Shown piece by piece: positions 54,454 through 62,517 of a stretch of DNA of 64,000 bases (its first letter is position 1; every line of letters begins with the position of its first letter). This DNA is from Phycisphaerales bacterium (GTDB taxonomy: Bacteria > Planctomycetota > Phycisphaerae > UBA1845 > UTPLA1), in the NCBI GenBank assembly GCA_020639075.1, contig JACKHI010000002.1, positions 682,001 to 746,000 on the forward strand, given 5' to 3'. A program made the translations under genes and the position numbers. A model generated the notes under the pieces. That model was given only the letters and a program-made list of their open reading frames with translations, ran no database searches and was not told the DNA's origin.

Positions 54454-55104
54454 CTATCGGGAATGGAGGTGGCGGGAGATTGAACCCAGATGATCTTGCA
54501 GCGACTTCAGTCCCCGGTGGCACAGCATATAGACCGCATCTTCGCTCTTGCCGAGGACGGCGGCGATCTCCGCGACGGGCCGATCCTCAAGAAAGCGCAT
54601 GCGGATCACGGCACGTTGCGGATCGCTCAAGCGTGCAAGAGATGAGACGAGCGCGGCTCCGGCCTCCCGATTCGCCAACTGTCTGCTGGGGGTTGATTGC
54701 CCCGACGTGAGCACGGCGAACAGGTCGGGATAAGATGTTGTGTTCGCGCCTGCGGCCCCGAACGAATCCGCATGGTGCTCGCGCCTGATGTCACGTTTCT
54801 TCCGCCGGAGATCTCGCACCGCCGTGCGGAGCTTCTCAAGAGCGATGGCTTCCAGCCAGGCGTAGAACCCGCCCGGACCGTCGAAGTCACATTTGCCTAT
54901 TGAGTTGAAAGCCGCGGCGTAGGCGTTCTGAAGAACGTCCTCTGAGTCAAGGTACCGTCTTACGCCAAACCCGATCTCCGCGTCGATCTTGCGCAAGAGA
55001 ATGTCGTGATAATGCACAAGAAGGCGCTGAAGGGCATCAGCATCGCCGCTCACCGCTTTATTCGTGTCCTCTTTTCGACTGGCCTCGGTTATCACTTCCA
55101 GCAA
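54454..55104 (-). CDS. ECF sigma factor in the att-flanked cassette
   Basis: This is a 216-residue protein. Region 2 has RRYLDSEDVLQNAYAAAFNS and GGFYAWLEAIALEKLRTAVR. Region 4 has LARLSDPQRAVIRMRFLEDR, PVAEIAAVLGKSEDAVYML with CHRGLKSL. It differs from the two TIGR02999-like factors and resembles the factor at 60113 (LDEDDVLQVTYMEAF), so it belongs to a second ECF group. It lies on the opposite strand from the kinase and on the same strand as the LuxR-type gene. Together they form a regulatory set inside the repeat-flanked segment. Confidence 0.88.
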   Translation of the reverse strand: MLEVITEASRKEDTNKAVSGDADALQRLLVHYHDILLRKIDAEIGFGVRRYLDSEDVLQNAYAAAFNSIGKCDFDGPGGFYAWLEAIALEKLRTAVRDLRRKKRDIRREHHADSFGAAGANTTSYPDLFAVLTSGQSTPSRQLANREAGAALVSSLARLSDPQRAVIRMRFLEDRPVAEIAAVLGKSEDAVYMLCHRGLKSLQDHLGSISRHLHSR

Positions 55105-55636
55105 TCTTACGGAGTTGGTGAAGGATTGCTCAAGAGGATGGCGCCTTCGATTGCATCAGTCTACGACAACAGGTCAAGCCAACATTCCGATGCCTGACGA
55201 GCGAGATCTAGGCATGTTCTTCATGATGTGAACATTGGCAAATCATCGGCCAGCGGAGCGCCCCGGCGACTTGGCTCGATTCCTCAATCTGCGTACCAGA
55301 TTGGACTCGCAATAGCTGGGGTCGCGCCGAATCGACCTTCCGGGACGGTTCCCGCGTTGGTATGCGTTAGCGGAGAATCCACTCCCCCCCTGAACTTAGA
55401 TTGGCCGCCAGCTCCTCCGATTGGTTTAGCTGCCGGGGACGCACCCCCGAGGTCGCTAGTTACTAACCTACTGCAAGTTCGCAAGTTCCGATCGCTGCAA
55501 GTCTGGCAGGCGTGTCTGGGGCTTGTCGGGGCGTGCCAGTAGCAGGCTTTTTACCCCAATCACGAAACAAGTCGACTTCAGCGAAATTCTTAACCCGGTT
55601 CAATGCAAAATGTTATGAACTGGGGGCCTCCCGTCC
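55105..55636. other. Intergenic region upstream of the sigma gene, no gene seen
   Basis: The region is about 530 bp. A + strand open frame of about 100 codons (55228-55542) has no ribosome binding site, motif or signal, so I do not call it. The stretch must hold the sigma-gene promoter. It ends at the right-hand att-like repeat. Confidence 0.4.
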
Positions 55637-55770
55637 GACCTCAGGGTTATGAGCCACCCTGCGAAGACCACCATAAGCGCTTATCCTGATTGTAGTTATG
55701 GAGATATCGGCAGCCCTGAAAATGACAAACCGCGGCAAACCGCGGCAAATTGAGGAAGCCCGGCAAGCCG
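55637..55770 (+). repeat. att-like repeat, copy 3 of 3 (right flank of the kinase/sigma cassette)
   Basis: The core GACCTCAGGGTTATGAGCCA (55637-55656) is followed by CCCTGCGAAGACC, GCTTATCCTGATTGTAGTTA, TGGAGATA, two perfect direct repeats CCGCGGCAAA (55728-55749 area) and CGCGGCAAATTGAGGAAGCC with CGGCAAGCCG. Order and orientation match copy 2 at 50472 and copy 1 at 21663. The preceding bases 55623-55640 are a degraded tRNA T-arm-like segment. Confidence 0.65.
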
Positions 55771-55779
55771 CGGGCAAGC

Positions 55780-56232
55780 CTAGCCTCTCTTGCTACTGGG
55801 GCATGGAGACGATCCGGGCTCGTGTGGAGGCGTAATGTCATACGCCGACATCACGGTCGCATCCTGTAGAAGGTCGGAAAGTTCGCGAAGGCACATTTGC
55901 ATGAGTTTGTCATTGATCTGCCGCCATCGGTCAATCTGCCGACAAACGGAGAAGACGTCCCCGGCCTTACTTGCGGAGCCAAGGTTCTCAATGATCTCAT
56001 AATAGGAATCCACAATTCGATCAGCCCTTTGCCGATCGTCGGCTGACTCAAACAGATCCCATATTCCGTCGAGGTCGGGCAGGAATTTTACCCGCCGCCC
56101 AGCGACCTCGAACTGAGCGATCATCTCTTTCAATTCTCTCATCCGACGCTCACTATTGCACGCTGACCAGCCGTCGAACATAGGCTCAAGCAGTTCCCAC
56201 CGAACATCGTTTGTAAATGCAATAGTTCTCAC
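55780..56232 (-). CDS. Hypothetical protein of the island
   Basis: This 150-residue protein starts at GTG 56232. It is mostly helical and acidic/basic mixed: RRMRELKEMIAQFEVAGRRV, LPDLDGIWDLFESADDRQRA, DRIVDSYYEIIENLG, then LCLRELSDLL-type C-terminal helices. No family was recognised. The 5' end overlaps the upstream HTH gene by 47 bases in another frame, so either the two are tightly coupled or a frameshift has split one gene. It ends right beside the att-like repeat at 55770, a position typical of small genes next to an integrated element's end. Confidence 0.5.
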   Translation of the reverse strand: MRTIAFTNDVRWELLEPMFDGWSACNSERRMRELKEMIAQFEVAGRRVKFLPDLDGIWDLFESADDRQRADRIVDSYYEIIENLGSASKAGDVFSVCRQIDRWRQINDKLMQMCLRELSDLLQDATVMSAYDITPPHEPGSSPCPSSKRG

Positions 56233-56416
56233 CGGCCGCCTCGAGCAGCCGCGAGACGGTCGTCTTCGAACAGTCCCACTCCGCCGCTAGGGTTTTTACG
56301 CTGACGAAGCGATGGCAGGCATCGGTGACTTCGTCTTCACCGATCAAGCGCGGCGACGTCGGATTGTTTCGGCGGATGGTGGCGCATGGTTCCTTTCTTG
56401 AATGCTGCGAGGACAC
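56186..56416 (-). CDS. Small HTH protein (excisionase/regulator-like)
   Basis: This 76-residue protein starts at GTG 56416, which overlaps the stop of the upstream small gene as TAGTG, supporting coupled translation. The residues FVSVKTLAAEWDCSKTTVSR, LLEAAGE form an HTH-17/MerR-like winged helix start, as found in excisionases and small regulators of integrative elements. The last 15 residues overlap the next gene and may be out of frame. The assignment rests on one HTH motif. Confidence 0.5.
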   Translation of the reverse strand: MSSQHSRKEPCATIRRNNPTSPRLIGEDEVTDACHRFVSVKTLAAEWDCSKTTVSRLLEAAGENYCIYKRCSVGTA

Positions 56417-56646
56417 TACTCGGCCTTGGGCAGCAGCTCGCGCATCGCCCAATCCACCGCCAGCCCCAGGTGCGGCAGGTCGCGGGCGCTGAAGCTGGTC
56501 ACATTGCGCCATTCGCCATCCGCGCCGCGGACACTCCGCGAGAAGCTTGCGGAAAAGAAGGCGCCGACGCCCTTGTCGTCCGCCGCTTCTTTGCGCCAGA
56601 TGGCGGAGTGGACGCGATCGAATCTGCGGGGTTGTCTCGCATGCAA
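56416..56646 (-). CDS. Small conserved mobile-element protein (unnamed family)
   Basis: This protein has about 76 residues; the start is uncertain (TTG 56646 proposed, no good ribosome binding site). It reads RVHSAIWRKEAADDKGVGAF then FSASFSRSVRGADGEWRNVT, SFSARDLPHLGLAVDWAMRE. The pattern I-W-x-N/K-E, F-S-x-T-F-S-R-x-Y/V, E-W-x-x-T-x-S-F, DLPxLxxxxxxA recurs in small proteins of plasmids and integrative elements that I recall as hypothetical. It abuts the metalloprotease stop (2 bases) and is coupled (TAGTG) to the HTH gene. It may be N-terminally truncated. Confidence 0.45.
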   Translation of the reverse strand: MHARQPRRFDRVHSAIWRKEAADDKGVGAFFSASFSRSVRGADGEWRNVTSFSARDLPHLGLAVDWAMRELLPKAE

Positions 56647-56648
56647 GA

Positions 56649-58622
56649 CTACGGATTCGTGTGGAAAGGCACGCCGGTCCACCACCACTCGCTGTCGCCG
56701 TAGTCGTTGTGTGCCCGGATGAACACGTTGTAGTCGTTGTCCGGGATCAGGTTGTCGATGCGGATGTTGCCGCTGACCGGCCAGGTGTACGTGGCGGTCT
56801 GGCTCTGTCCTGAACCGTTGATTCCCCAGAGCAGTTCGATGGACTCGGTGTTCTGCGAGACGTTCGTCGGCTGCAGGGATACGTAGTGAGCGCGAGCGGC
56901 TACGCCCACATAGTTGGGTTGTGCGGGTGCGCCCGTCGTGTGGAAAGGCACGCCGGTCCACCACCATTCGCTGTCGCCGTAGTCGTTGTGTGCCCGGATG
57001 AACACGTTGTAGTCGTTGTCCGGGATCAGGTTGTCGATGCGGATATTGCCGTTGACCGGCCAGGTGTACGTAGCGGTCTGGCTCTGTCCTGAACCGTTGA
57101 TTCCCCAGAGCAGTTCGATGGACTCGGTGTTCTGCGAAACGTTCGTCGGCTGCAGGGATACGTAGTGAGCGCGAGCGGCTACGCCCACATAGTTGGGTTG
57201 TGCGGGTGCGCCCGTCGTGTGGAAAGGCACGCCGGTCCACCACCATTCGCTGTCACCGTAGTCGTTGTGTGCCCGGATGAACACGTTGTAGTCGTTGTCC
57301 GGGTTCAGGTTGTCGATGCGGATGTTGCCGCTGACCGGCCAGGTGTACATAGCGGTCTGGCTCTGTCCTGAACCGTTGATTCCCCAGAGCAGTTCGATGG
57401 ACTCGGTGTTCTGCGAGACGTTCGTCGGCTGGAGAGAAACATAGTGAGCGCGAACCGTTACGCCCTCGTAGTTCGGCGTTGACGGCGGGGGATAGATTCG
57501 CCGATAATGATCGAACATCGCGAACATTCGTCGTGACTGACCATCGCTGAACTCGAACTTGCACGCATCCTGCGTATAGTCCATGTAGTTGTGGACTGGA
57601 TCGATGCCATCCTCTGTTGGGCAACTGTCTTGCCCGTCGGGGCAACCGAAAGTCGCCGCCGCTTCTGGCGGTGTATCATCCACTTCGTCACCGAACACGC
57701 AGCCGTAGCCCATGCCGATACCGAATGTGTGAAAAAGCCCCAACCAATGGCCGACTTCGTGTACCGCGATGTCACCTTCCTCGTAGCCCGCAAGCGAGCC
57801 ACCTGTGACGGATTGGTAGTGCACGACGACTCCGTCCATTGCAGGTGCGCCTTCGTAATCCCACGGCCATCTTGCCCAGCCGCCGTTGTTCCCTGGCGGA
57901 AGGACGGAATAGATGTTCAGCGTTTCGCTGTCGCCGGAATGCAGCGATGACTTTGCTTCGAATTCGGCGCTTGAATCCATACTCATCGCAAACCACGAAC
58001 CGTTGGATGTGCGAGTAATGCCTGCAAGGTCGAAGCGAAAAGCCGTGGTCGCGCCGCCTGGGACGCCAGCAAAGGCATCATTCAGCGCCGCGATTTGCGA
58101 CTGAATCTGTCCGTCCGAGAGGTCGCCGTTGGAGCCGTCATGGAGCACATGCCAGATCACAGGAATGTGGATCTCGACACTCGATGCGGCAACTTCGCCT
58201 GACAAGAGAGGCTGATACCGCGACATTGCAGTCGCAACCGCTTCCTTTTCCGACGCATCCGGCTCAGGTGCTCCGCACGGCGAGAAGTCGTGTGCGCCAT
58301 TTTCAACTGTCGTCTCATCGGCCTCGTCGACCTGCGGTTCCACTGCATCTGCGTTACCTTGAGACACTGGATTCTCGTTTCTCGGCAATGGAAACGTCGT
58401 CGGATTCGACATTGATGGATTATCCACGCTGCTCGCGAGCGGCGTACGCCCGCGTGTCGATTGTGAGCCGCCTGAGTTGTCATAGGTGATAGCGTTTCCA
58501 TTAGGGGAACTGAGGGGTGAACTCACGCCGGGCACGCCCGCAAAGTCACATGGGAGCACTGATGGGCAGCCGCTCAACATGAGTAGCATGCTTGTGGAAA
58601 GAGAGAGGATACAGTTGCGCAT
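56649..58622 (-). CDS. M43-like secreted zinc metalloprotease with three tandem 93-residue repeats
   Basis: This is a 657-residue protein. The N-terminal lipobox (LLMLSGCPS) indicates a lipoprotein. Residues about 140-380 form a pappalysin-type (M43) protease: HIPVIWHVLHDG, then AVHEVGHWLGLFHTFG with the extended zinc motif HExxHxxGxxH, and NYMDYTQDACKFEF, the Met-turn equivalent. Four Cys around CVFGDEVDDTPPEAAATFGC fit the family disulfides. The C-terminal 280 residues are three nearly identical 93-residue repeats (RAHYVSLQPTNVSQNTESIE, LLWGINGSGQSQT, YNVFIRAHNDYGDSEWWWTG), fibronectin-III-like in strand pattern. The repeats probably bind substrate or the surface. Activity is likely, since all metal ligands are present. 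Confidence 0.88.
   Translation of the reverse strand: MRNCILSLSTSMLLMLSGCPSVLPCDFAGVPGVSSPLSSPNGNAITYDNSGGSQSTRGRTPLASSVDNPSMSNPTTFPLPRNENPVSQGNADAVEPQVDEADETTVENGAHDFSPCGAPEPDASEKEAVATAMSRYQPLLSGEVAASSVEIHIPVIWHVLHDGSNGDLSDGQIQSQIAALNDAFAGVPGGATTAFRFDLAGITRTSNGSWFAMSMDSSAEFEAKSSLHSGDSETLNIYSVLPPGNNGGWARWPWDYEGAPAMDGVVVHYQSVTGGSLAGYEEGDIAVHEVGHWLGLFHTFGIGMGYGCVFGDEVDDTPPEAAATFGCPDGQDSCPTEDGIDPVHNYMDYTQDACKFEFSDGQSRRMFAMFDHYRRIYPPPSTPNYEGVTVRAHYVSLQPTNVSQNTESIELLWGINGSGQSQTAMYTWPVSGNIRIDNLNPDNDYNVFIRAHNDYGDSEWWWTGVPFHTTGAPAQPNYVGVAARAHYVSLQPTNVSQNTESIELLWGINGSGQSQTATYTWPVNGNIRIDNLIPDNDYNVFIRAHNDYGDSEWWWTGVPFHTTGAPAQPNYVGVAARAHYVSLQPTNVSQNTESIELLWGINGSGQSQTATYTWPVSGNIRIDNLIPDNDYNVFIRAHNDYGDSEWWWTGVPFHTNP
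56661..57460 (-). repeat. Three tandem 279-bp repeats inside the metalloprotease gene
   Basis: Copies begin at 56661, 56940 and 57219, exactly 279 bases (93 codons) apart, and differ at only a few positions between copies 1 and 2. The third copy (N-terminal in the protein) diverges at its end. The identity at DNA level, including synonymous sites, points to recent duplication or gene conversion. Confidence 0.9.
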
Positions 58623-58691
58623 TGTCTTTTGTCCAGAGGATCTTGATCCTCGCGTAAGGAAGTGCAGTGGAGGCTTAGGTCAAGCCTTAAT

Positions 58692-59627
58692 TCAGGGTTT
58701 GATTACTACGCTGTCGAGCGTCGTCGTACCGTCGCAATAGCCGCGTTGTCCGAAAATGCGAAGGTCAGCAAAGTTGCGCAGGATCTCATCGAAGATCCCA
58801 CGCGTTGCGCGGCTTCCAACAGGCACAGCAGGATCCGACGAGGAGACAACAAACCAGGTTTCGCTTTCGTTGAGGCGAACGGTGACAGTGTTGCTGAAAT
58901 CGTGCTGGGATCCCGAGATGTCGCCCCAGCCGATCGACCAGCCTCCGCCGTTCAGAACGATCCGCCCCTGCCACACTTCCCCCGGCATGCGATCGCGGCA
59001 ACTGGTATCGCGCGAAAGCGAGAATTGCAGTTGCTGACCGTATATTTCCGACCGATCGCCGGAGAACGAATCGGGAGACACGAAGTACCACGGTCCTTCG
59101 CCACTGCCTGACAATTTGCGACCGCCGGCGCTCCATCCGGGTGCCGTGTTGTCCACGAACACACCGCCCAAGAGGGTCCAACCCTCGTCACCCGCGTCGA
59201 AATTCCAGGCAAATGCGTTATCGGTGGACCCGTCTCCCGCACCGCCGCCAGATACCGGTCCACCGGGAAACGTGGATGTATCGGGGCCGCCACCTTGTAT
59301 GGTGCCTTGCAGGAATGCCGTGATATTGGCGTCTCCGGTGCATCCAAGAAGCGGCATCAGCAGGGTGGTGGCGAGGCTTAGGGCCCCATGCGTGCGCCAG
59401 CGCACGAGCGATACCCGTCGTTCCCGGTGCTTCGCCGTGCAACGCCAGTGGTTTTGGGCGTCGACTTCGAATTCGACGGAGGCCGATTCGGAATTCGGCC
59501 GCGCCTGAGGTTCGAAGCCCGCGCTGAAGACTGCGAGCGGGTTCTGGGTCACAATCTGTCGTCTTGCCGGTTGTCGTTCAGCCCAGACCTTTTTATTCTC
59601 TGTTCGAATCGCTCCTGCGATGTTCAT
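58692..59627 (-). CDS. Laminin-B-like secreted lipoprotein
   Basis: This 311-residue protein starts at ATG 59627, which is preceded by GGAGAAG at good spacing. A lipobox occurs late (ATTLLMPLLGCTGD, residues about 87-100), so either the N-terminus has an unusually long cytosolic extension or translation starts later (GTG 59405). Residues about 135-311 match a laminin B (domain IV) fold: WNFDAGDEGWTLLGG, GPWYFVSPDSFSGDRS, YGQQLQFSLSRD, RIVLNGGG, VTVRLNESETWFV, and DEILRNFADLRIFGQ near the end. Laminin B domains in bacteria are sugar/protein-binding surface modules. It is in the same direction as the protease gene with a 69-base gap. Confidence 0.72.
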   Translation of the reverse strand: MNIAGAIRTENKKVWAERQPARRQIVTQNPLAVFSAGFEPQARPNSESASVEFEVDAQNHWRCTAKHRERRVSLVRWRTHGALSLATTLLMPLLGCTGDANITAFLQGTIQGGGPDTSTFPGGPVSGGGAGDGSTDNAFAWNFDAGDEGWTLLGGVFVDNTAPGWSAGGRKLSGSGEGPWYFVSPDSFSGDRSEIYGQQLQFSLSRDTSCRDRMPGEVWQGRIVLNGGGWSIGWGDISGSQHDFSNTVTVRLNESETWFVVSSSDPAVPVGSRATRGIFDEILRNFADLRIFGQRGYCDGTTTLDSVVIKP

Positions 59628-59734
59628 GGGATTCTTCTCCGTTCAAAATGTGGATGCCGCTCGGACCCCGTACCTGGGCGCCCGGTCGACCGGATTCATT
59701 GTTCCCGGATCTGAGCGAAAGTCGTTTCAAAGAT

Positions 59735-59974
59735 TCACGAGATGGATTTCGAAAAATCTGAGCGCCTTTCGGTCCGGGCCTGCTCGCGTACTATCAGGCC
59801 GGATTTCAAGGTGGGCCGTCGATCACCTAACCCATTCGAGTGTGTTGATTGACGCGGATGTCTTTGCGGCCAGCCAATCCGATGGTTCTTCAGATAACGA
59901 TTGATGAACTGGTTCAGCTCGCGGATCATCCGCTCGCGCTGACAATATCTCGGCATTGACTCGTTCTGACGCAT
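59735..59974 (-). CDS. Hypothetical small protein
   Basis: The protein has 79 residues. ATG 59974 is preceded by AAAGGAGG with 6-base spacing, the best ribosome binding site in this part of the window. The sequence is basic and begins MRQNESMPRYCQRERMIREL followed by NQFINRYLKNHRIGWPQRHP. No domain was recognised. It lies between the laminin-B-like gene and the divergent sigma gene. Confidence 0.42.
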   Translation of the reverse strand: MRQNESMPRYCQRERMIRELNQFINRYLKNHRIGWPQRHPRQSTHSNGLGDRRPTLKSGLIVREQARTERRSDFSKSIS

Positions 59975-60112
59975 CGTGGCCTCCTTTCGGTCGTGACGAT
60001 TGCCTTCAGCGGAGAACCATCCCCGCATTCACGCGAATTCTCTTGGTCGGTCAATTGCCCTCGGATAGAATCCCGACGAGGTGGGTTTCGAGGGCCCCTT
60101 CGGATCTTCCAG

Positions 60113-60718
60113 ATGAATGCAGGCGATGAGGAGCTGCTGGCATCCGCCATTCATGGCGATCGGGATGCGTTGATGGCATTGCTGGAGCGATGCGCGGCGC
60201 CACTGCGCGCCCACGTCTCGCGCAATCTCGACACCAAATGGCGGTCGGTGCTCGACGAGGACGACGTACTTCAGGTGACCTACATGGAGGCGTTTGACAG
60301 CATCTGTCGCCTGGAGCCGAGAGGCGTTTCCGCGTTTATGAGCTGGCTCCATCGGCTGGCGGACAACAACATCCGCGATGCGATCCGTCACCTGGATGCC
60401 GCCAAGCGACCGGGCCCGGACCAGCGTGTGCGGCCGACGAGGGAAGACGATGCGAGCCTGGACCTGGTGGAATCGCTGGGCGTGCATTCCACGACGCCGA
60501 GCCGGGTTGCCGCCGCCAGGGAAGCGAGTGAACTCCTGAAATCCGCATTGGGCGACCTGCCGCCGGATCACCAGGAAGTGGTTCGCCGCTTCGACCTGGC
60601 GCACGAGGAACCCAGGGAGATCGCGGCGACGATGGGCCGGTCGATCGGTGCCGTGTATATGCTGCGGGCCCGGGCGCATGATCGCCTGCGCCGCATTCTG
60701 CCCGCGATCTCGGGCTGA
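60113..60718 (+). CDS. ECF sigma factor, fourth in the window
   Basis: This 201-residue protein is read from the ATG at 60113; about 40 upstream in-frame codons are not needed for the fold. Region 2 has VLDEDDVLQVTYMEAFDSI and SWLHRLADNNIRDAIRHLD. Region 4 has LGDLPPDHQEVVRRFDLAHE, EPREIAATMGRSIGAVYMLR. It resembles the factor at 54454. The kinase gene follows 71 bases downstream on the same strand and then a pseudopilin gene, so this is a third sigma-kinase pairing with another gene order. Confidence 0.9.
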   Translation: MNAGDEELLASAIHGDRDALMALLERCAAPLRAHVSRNLDTKWRSVLDEDDVLQVTYMEAFDSICRLEPRGVSAFMSWLHRLADNNIRDAIRHLDAAKRPGPDQRVRPTREDDASLDLVESLGVHSTTPSRVAAAREASELLKSALGDLPPDHQEVVRRFDLAHEEPREIAATMGRSIGAVYMLRARAHDRLRRILPAISG

Positions 60719-60789
60719 GAAAAAACTCTGAAAATTCCGTGAATCGCGGGCGCGGCTTACGCTGCCAGTGAGCCGACAGCGAGGACTGC

Positions 60790-62517
60790 ATGAGTACGGA
60801 TTCGAACAGGACGGAGACTTCAAGCGGCCGGCACGATCGTGACCTGATCGCCGGCGCACGTGCGCAAGAGGATCACGGAACTCCCCGCGGCCCGGCGTCC
60901 CCGTCAGACGAAACGGTACAAATGTCTCCCACTCCTGGCGAAGTCCAGGCCGTCGTCGGAGAGGTGCGTCTTTCACTTCCCGGTTATTCGCTCAAACGCA
61001 AACTCTCCGGCGGCGGCCAGGGCGTGGTCTACGAGGCGATCCAGCAGTCCACGAAGCGGCGCGTCGCCATCAAGATTGTACGCGGCGGGGCGCTGGCGCA
61101 TCCCGAGAACCGCAAGCGTATTGAACGAGGAGTCCGGGTGCTTGGGCAGCTCCATCATCCCGGCATCGTCGGCGTCGTCGACAGCGGGGTGATCGAAGGC
61201 TGCTTGTATTACGTGATGGAATATGTCACCGGCATGACGCTGGATGACTATGTCGCCCAGCAGCGCACGACGTCCTTTGACCTGAACGCCCCGGGAAGTT
61301 CGGCGGACGCCGGTTCGCGGACACGCCAGTCCAAGGCGGAAGCACGTGCAGAGCGCCAGGCAATGCATCGACTGCTGACAGTCTTCGCCAGGATCTGCGA
61401 GGCGCTGGATGCCGCGCATGTGAAGGGCGTACTGCATCGCGATATCAAGCCCGCCAATATCCTTGTGGACCCGCGCGGCGAACCGCACATCCTCGACTTT
61501 GACCTCGCGAAGATCCTGGACGGGGGATTCATGCCCGACGAAGAGTTCTCGGCCATGACGGTCTCGGGTGAGTTCCTCGGCTCGCTTCGCTGGGCCAGTC
61601 CCGAGCAGGTCGAGCGCCGGCCGTCGGGCATCGACCTGCGGACGGACGTGTACTCGCTGGGGGTGGTCCTCTTCGAAATGCTGACGGGTCAGTACCCGTA
61701 CCCGGTCGTGGGGACGCGGCGCGAGATCGAGGACAACATCCTCCATGCCGATCCGACAAAGCCGCGGTCGATTCGCCGAGCCATCGATGACGAGCTTGAG
61801 ACGATCGTCTTGAAATGCCTTTCGAAGGAGCCGGCGCGACGCTATCGCAATGCAGGTGACCTGGCGGCCGATATTCGCAGCTACATGAACGGTGACCCCA
61901 TCTCGGCCAAGCGGGATAGCGGCTGGTACATGCTGAAGAAGCTTGCGGCGCGGCATCGAGTCACCACGATCGTGGCGCTGTCCGTCATGGCAATCCTCCT
62001 GAGTTCGTTGACCTACGTGTTTTTCGCATGGCAGAATGCGCAGCAGGCGATCGCTGACAGGGAAGCAGCAATCCGTCGCGCGAACGGGGCCAAGCTGGAA
62101 TCAGAGCAAATCGCGGACATTGCGATTGCAGCTCGGAACGAGACCCGATTCCTGTGGTTCCTGTCCGAATGGGAGGCGGGCAAACTGGTTCGGGCCCGGC
62201 AGGCGGCCGCGGAATTCGGGAGTCGAGATCCAAAGGGCCATCCGACGCCGATGGCGTTGGCCGCGAGCCTGCTGCTGGGCGAGATCGACGAGTCGACATT
62301 TGAACGGGCGATGCCGGAGGAAGCCGAATTGCTCAGGACATTTGCCCTGGCGGAACTGAAACGAAGCCAGAAGCAATGGGAACAGGCGGCCACTCTGTAT
62401 AATGCCTGTCGAGGGCTGGATGGCCCGGGCTGGCTCAAGCGCGAGGCGGCCCAACGGCTGTCCCGTAGGCAGGACAGGTCTGATGATCAACCCGTGCGGG
62501 GAAGGACGGGCTCGTGA
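60790..62517 (+). CDS. Membrane Ser/Thr protein kinase with variant DFD motif
   Basis: This is a 575-residue protein. Residues about 66-375 are a kinase domain: G-loop LSGGGQGVVYEA, Lys95 in VAIKIV, HRDIKPAN (216-223), but DFD (236-238) instead of DFG, and SPEQVERRPSGID. An insertion of about 35 residues (160-195, Ser/Arg/Ala-rich) lies before the HRD motif. A transmembrane helix is at about 395-415 (TTIVALSVMAILLSSLTYVF). The outer 150 residues are helical (EQIADIAIAARNETRFLWFL) and resemble a short TPR-like region, not WD40. Asp at the DFG glycine changes a hinge but not the metal ligand, so activity is likely. The stop overlaps the pseudopilin start as GTGA. Confidence 0.9.
   Translation: MSTDSNRTETSSGRHDRDLIAGARAQEDHGTPRGPASPSDETVQMSPTPGEVQAVVGEVRLSLPGYSLKRKLSGGGQGVVYEAIQQSTKRRVAIKIVRGGALAHPENRKRIERGVRVLGQLHHPGIVGVVDSGVIEGCLYYVMEYVTGMTLDDYVAQQRTTSFDLNAPGSSADAGSRTRQSKAEARAERQAMHRLLTVFARICEALDAAHVKGVLHRDIKPANILVDPRGEPHILDFDLAKILDGGFMPDEEFSAMTVSGEFLGSLRWASPEQVERRPSGIDLRTDVYSLGVVLFEMLTGQYPYPVVGTRREIEDNILHADPTKPRSIRRAIDDELETIVLKCLSKEPARRYRNAGDLAADIRSYMNGDPISAKRDSGWYMLKKLAARHRVTTIVALSVMAILLSSLTYVFFAWQNAQQAIADREAAIRRANGAKLESEQIADIAIAARNETRFLWFLSEWEAGKLVRARQAAAEFGSRDPKGHPTPMALAASLLLGEIDESTFERAMPEEAELLRTFALAELKRSQKQWEQAATLYNACRGLDGPGWLKREAAQRLSRRQDRSDDQPVRGRTGS

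Noticed and set aside
55228..55542. A 104-codon + strand frame before the right att-like repeat
   Set aside because: Pro/Ala-rich low-complexity composition, no ribosome binding site, and no homology recognised.
60393..60791. Antisense frames over the fourth sigma gene
   Set aside because: They overlap a clear sigma-factor gene on the other strand and contain no domain.
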